Assembly (NCBI RefSeq): GCF_027497995.1 | Contig: NZ_JAODBT010000001.1 | Span: 1,302,001 to 1,366,000 of the forward strand | Origin: Stenotrophomonas sp. Iso1 | GTDB lineage: Bacteria > Pseudomonadota > Gammaproteobacteria > Xanthomonadales > Xanthomonadaceae | Length of the DNA stretch: 64,000 bases | Reading direction: 5' to 3' | Shown: positions 63,919-64,000 of the stretch, piece after piece | Layout: each line of letters opens with the position of its first letter | Numbering within the stretch: position 1 is the first letter of the stretch | Translations under genes and position numbers: made by a program | The notes under the pieces: generated by a model | What the model was told of the DNA's origin: nothing | The model's input: the letters and a program-made list of their open reading frames with translations, nothing else | Database searches by the model: none

Positions 63919-64000
63919 AGCACAAGCAAAATGGCATGACCTTGACCTCGTTCGTGGCCGTGCTGGCCGTGGTTGGGTTTGCGCTCTACATCGGCATGAA
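63915..64000 (+). CDS. DUF4845 membrane protein (5' end only)
   Basis: The first 28 codons are in the window: MKHKQNGMTLTSFVAVLAVV then GFALYIGM, a polar start and one membrane helix, the hallmark of DUF4845 proteins that lie between lepB and rnc in gammaproteobacteria. The GGGGAGA site is 5-11 bp upstream, inside the preceding frame. The remainder lies beyond the right edge. Confidence 0.75.
   Translation, partial: MKHKQNGMTLTSFVAVLAVVGFALYIGM

Overview
The window looks like a chromosomal segment of a Xanthomonadaceae bacterium, close to Stenotrophomonas or Xanthomonas. It is GC-rich and carries the gammaproteobacterial orders hflK-hflC-DUF2065-purA, ypjD/ffh, rpsP-rimM-trmD-rplS, rpoE-rseA-degP and lepA-lepB, along with TonB-dependent receptors and intergenic CCCTCTCCCGC-type palindromes of the kind common in this family. 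I see no rRNA, tRNA, insertion sequence, prophage or CRISPR array. Placement is by gene order and protein character only.

Layout. 1-3.4 kb: two regulator/MFS efflux pairs (TetR and MarR), each coupled by an ATGA overlap. 3.5-6.3 kb: a zinc-type TonB receptor divergent from a MerC-like membrane protein, with a Zur-like box between them. 6.4-8.2 kb: ribosomal protein Thx, a PilH-like response regulator and an AcuI-type reductase. 8.5-22.2 kb: mainly housekeeping genes (hflKC, purA, radA, ypjD, ffh, a nitronate monooxygenase/aminotransferase pair and the rpsP operon), plus a PAS-AraC regulator and one unknown gene.

22.6-38.1 kb is the most distinctive region, a divergent catabolic locus that I read as a complete alpha-linked N-acetylgalactosamine (GalNAc) utilisation system. 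The leftward operon encodes AgaS, AgaK (ROK kinase), AgaZ, AgaR (DeoR family), an NagA-type deacetylase and a sugar porter with an unusual periplasmic insertion. The rightward operon encodes a secreted GH31 enzyme with GalNAc-ase active-site motifs and two carbohydrate-binding modules, a large TonB receptor, and a Tat-exported GH109-type enzyme. The shared control region holds seven CTTTCG/CGAAAG elements in about 250 bp, probable AgaR operators. The inferred route is: release of GalNAc outside or in the periplasm, uptake through the receptor and porter, phosphorylation, deacetylation, and deamination/isomerisation to tagatose-6-phosphate.

38.1-57 kb is mixed: MATE exporter, Hsp15, a DUF937 protein with an EF-hand-like loop, catalase, WYL regulator and GST, mutS, an S41 peptidase with a divergent HTH regulator, a PPP phosphatase, a globin-coupled diguanylate cyclase, a periplasmic thiol-redox pair, a zinc exporter and a FadJ-type beta-oxidation enzyme. 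57.3-64 kb holds the envelope-stress operon rpoE-rseA-degP behind a sigma-E-like promoter, then lepA, lepB, a degenerate tandem lepB copy, and the start of a DUF4845 gene cut by the right edge.
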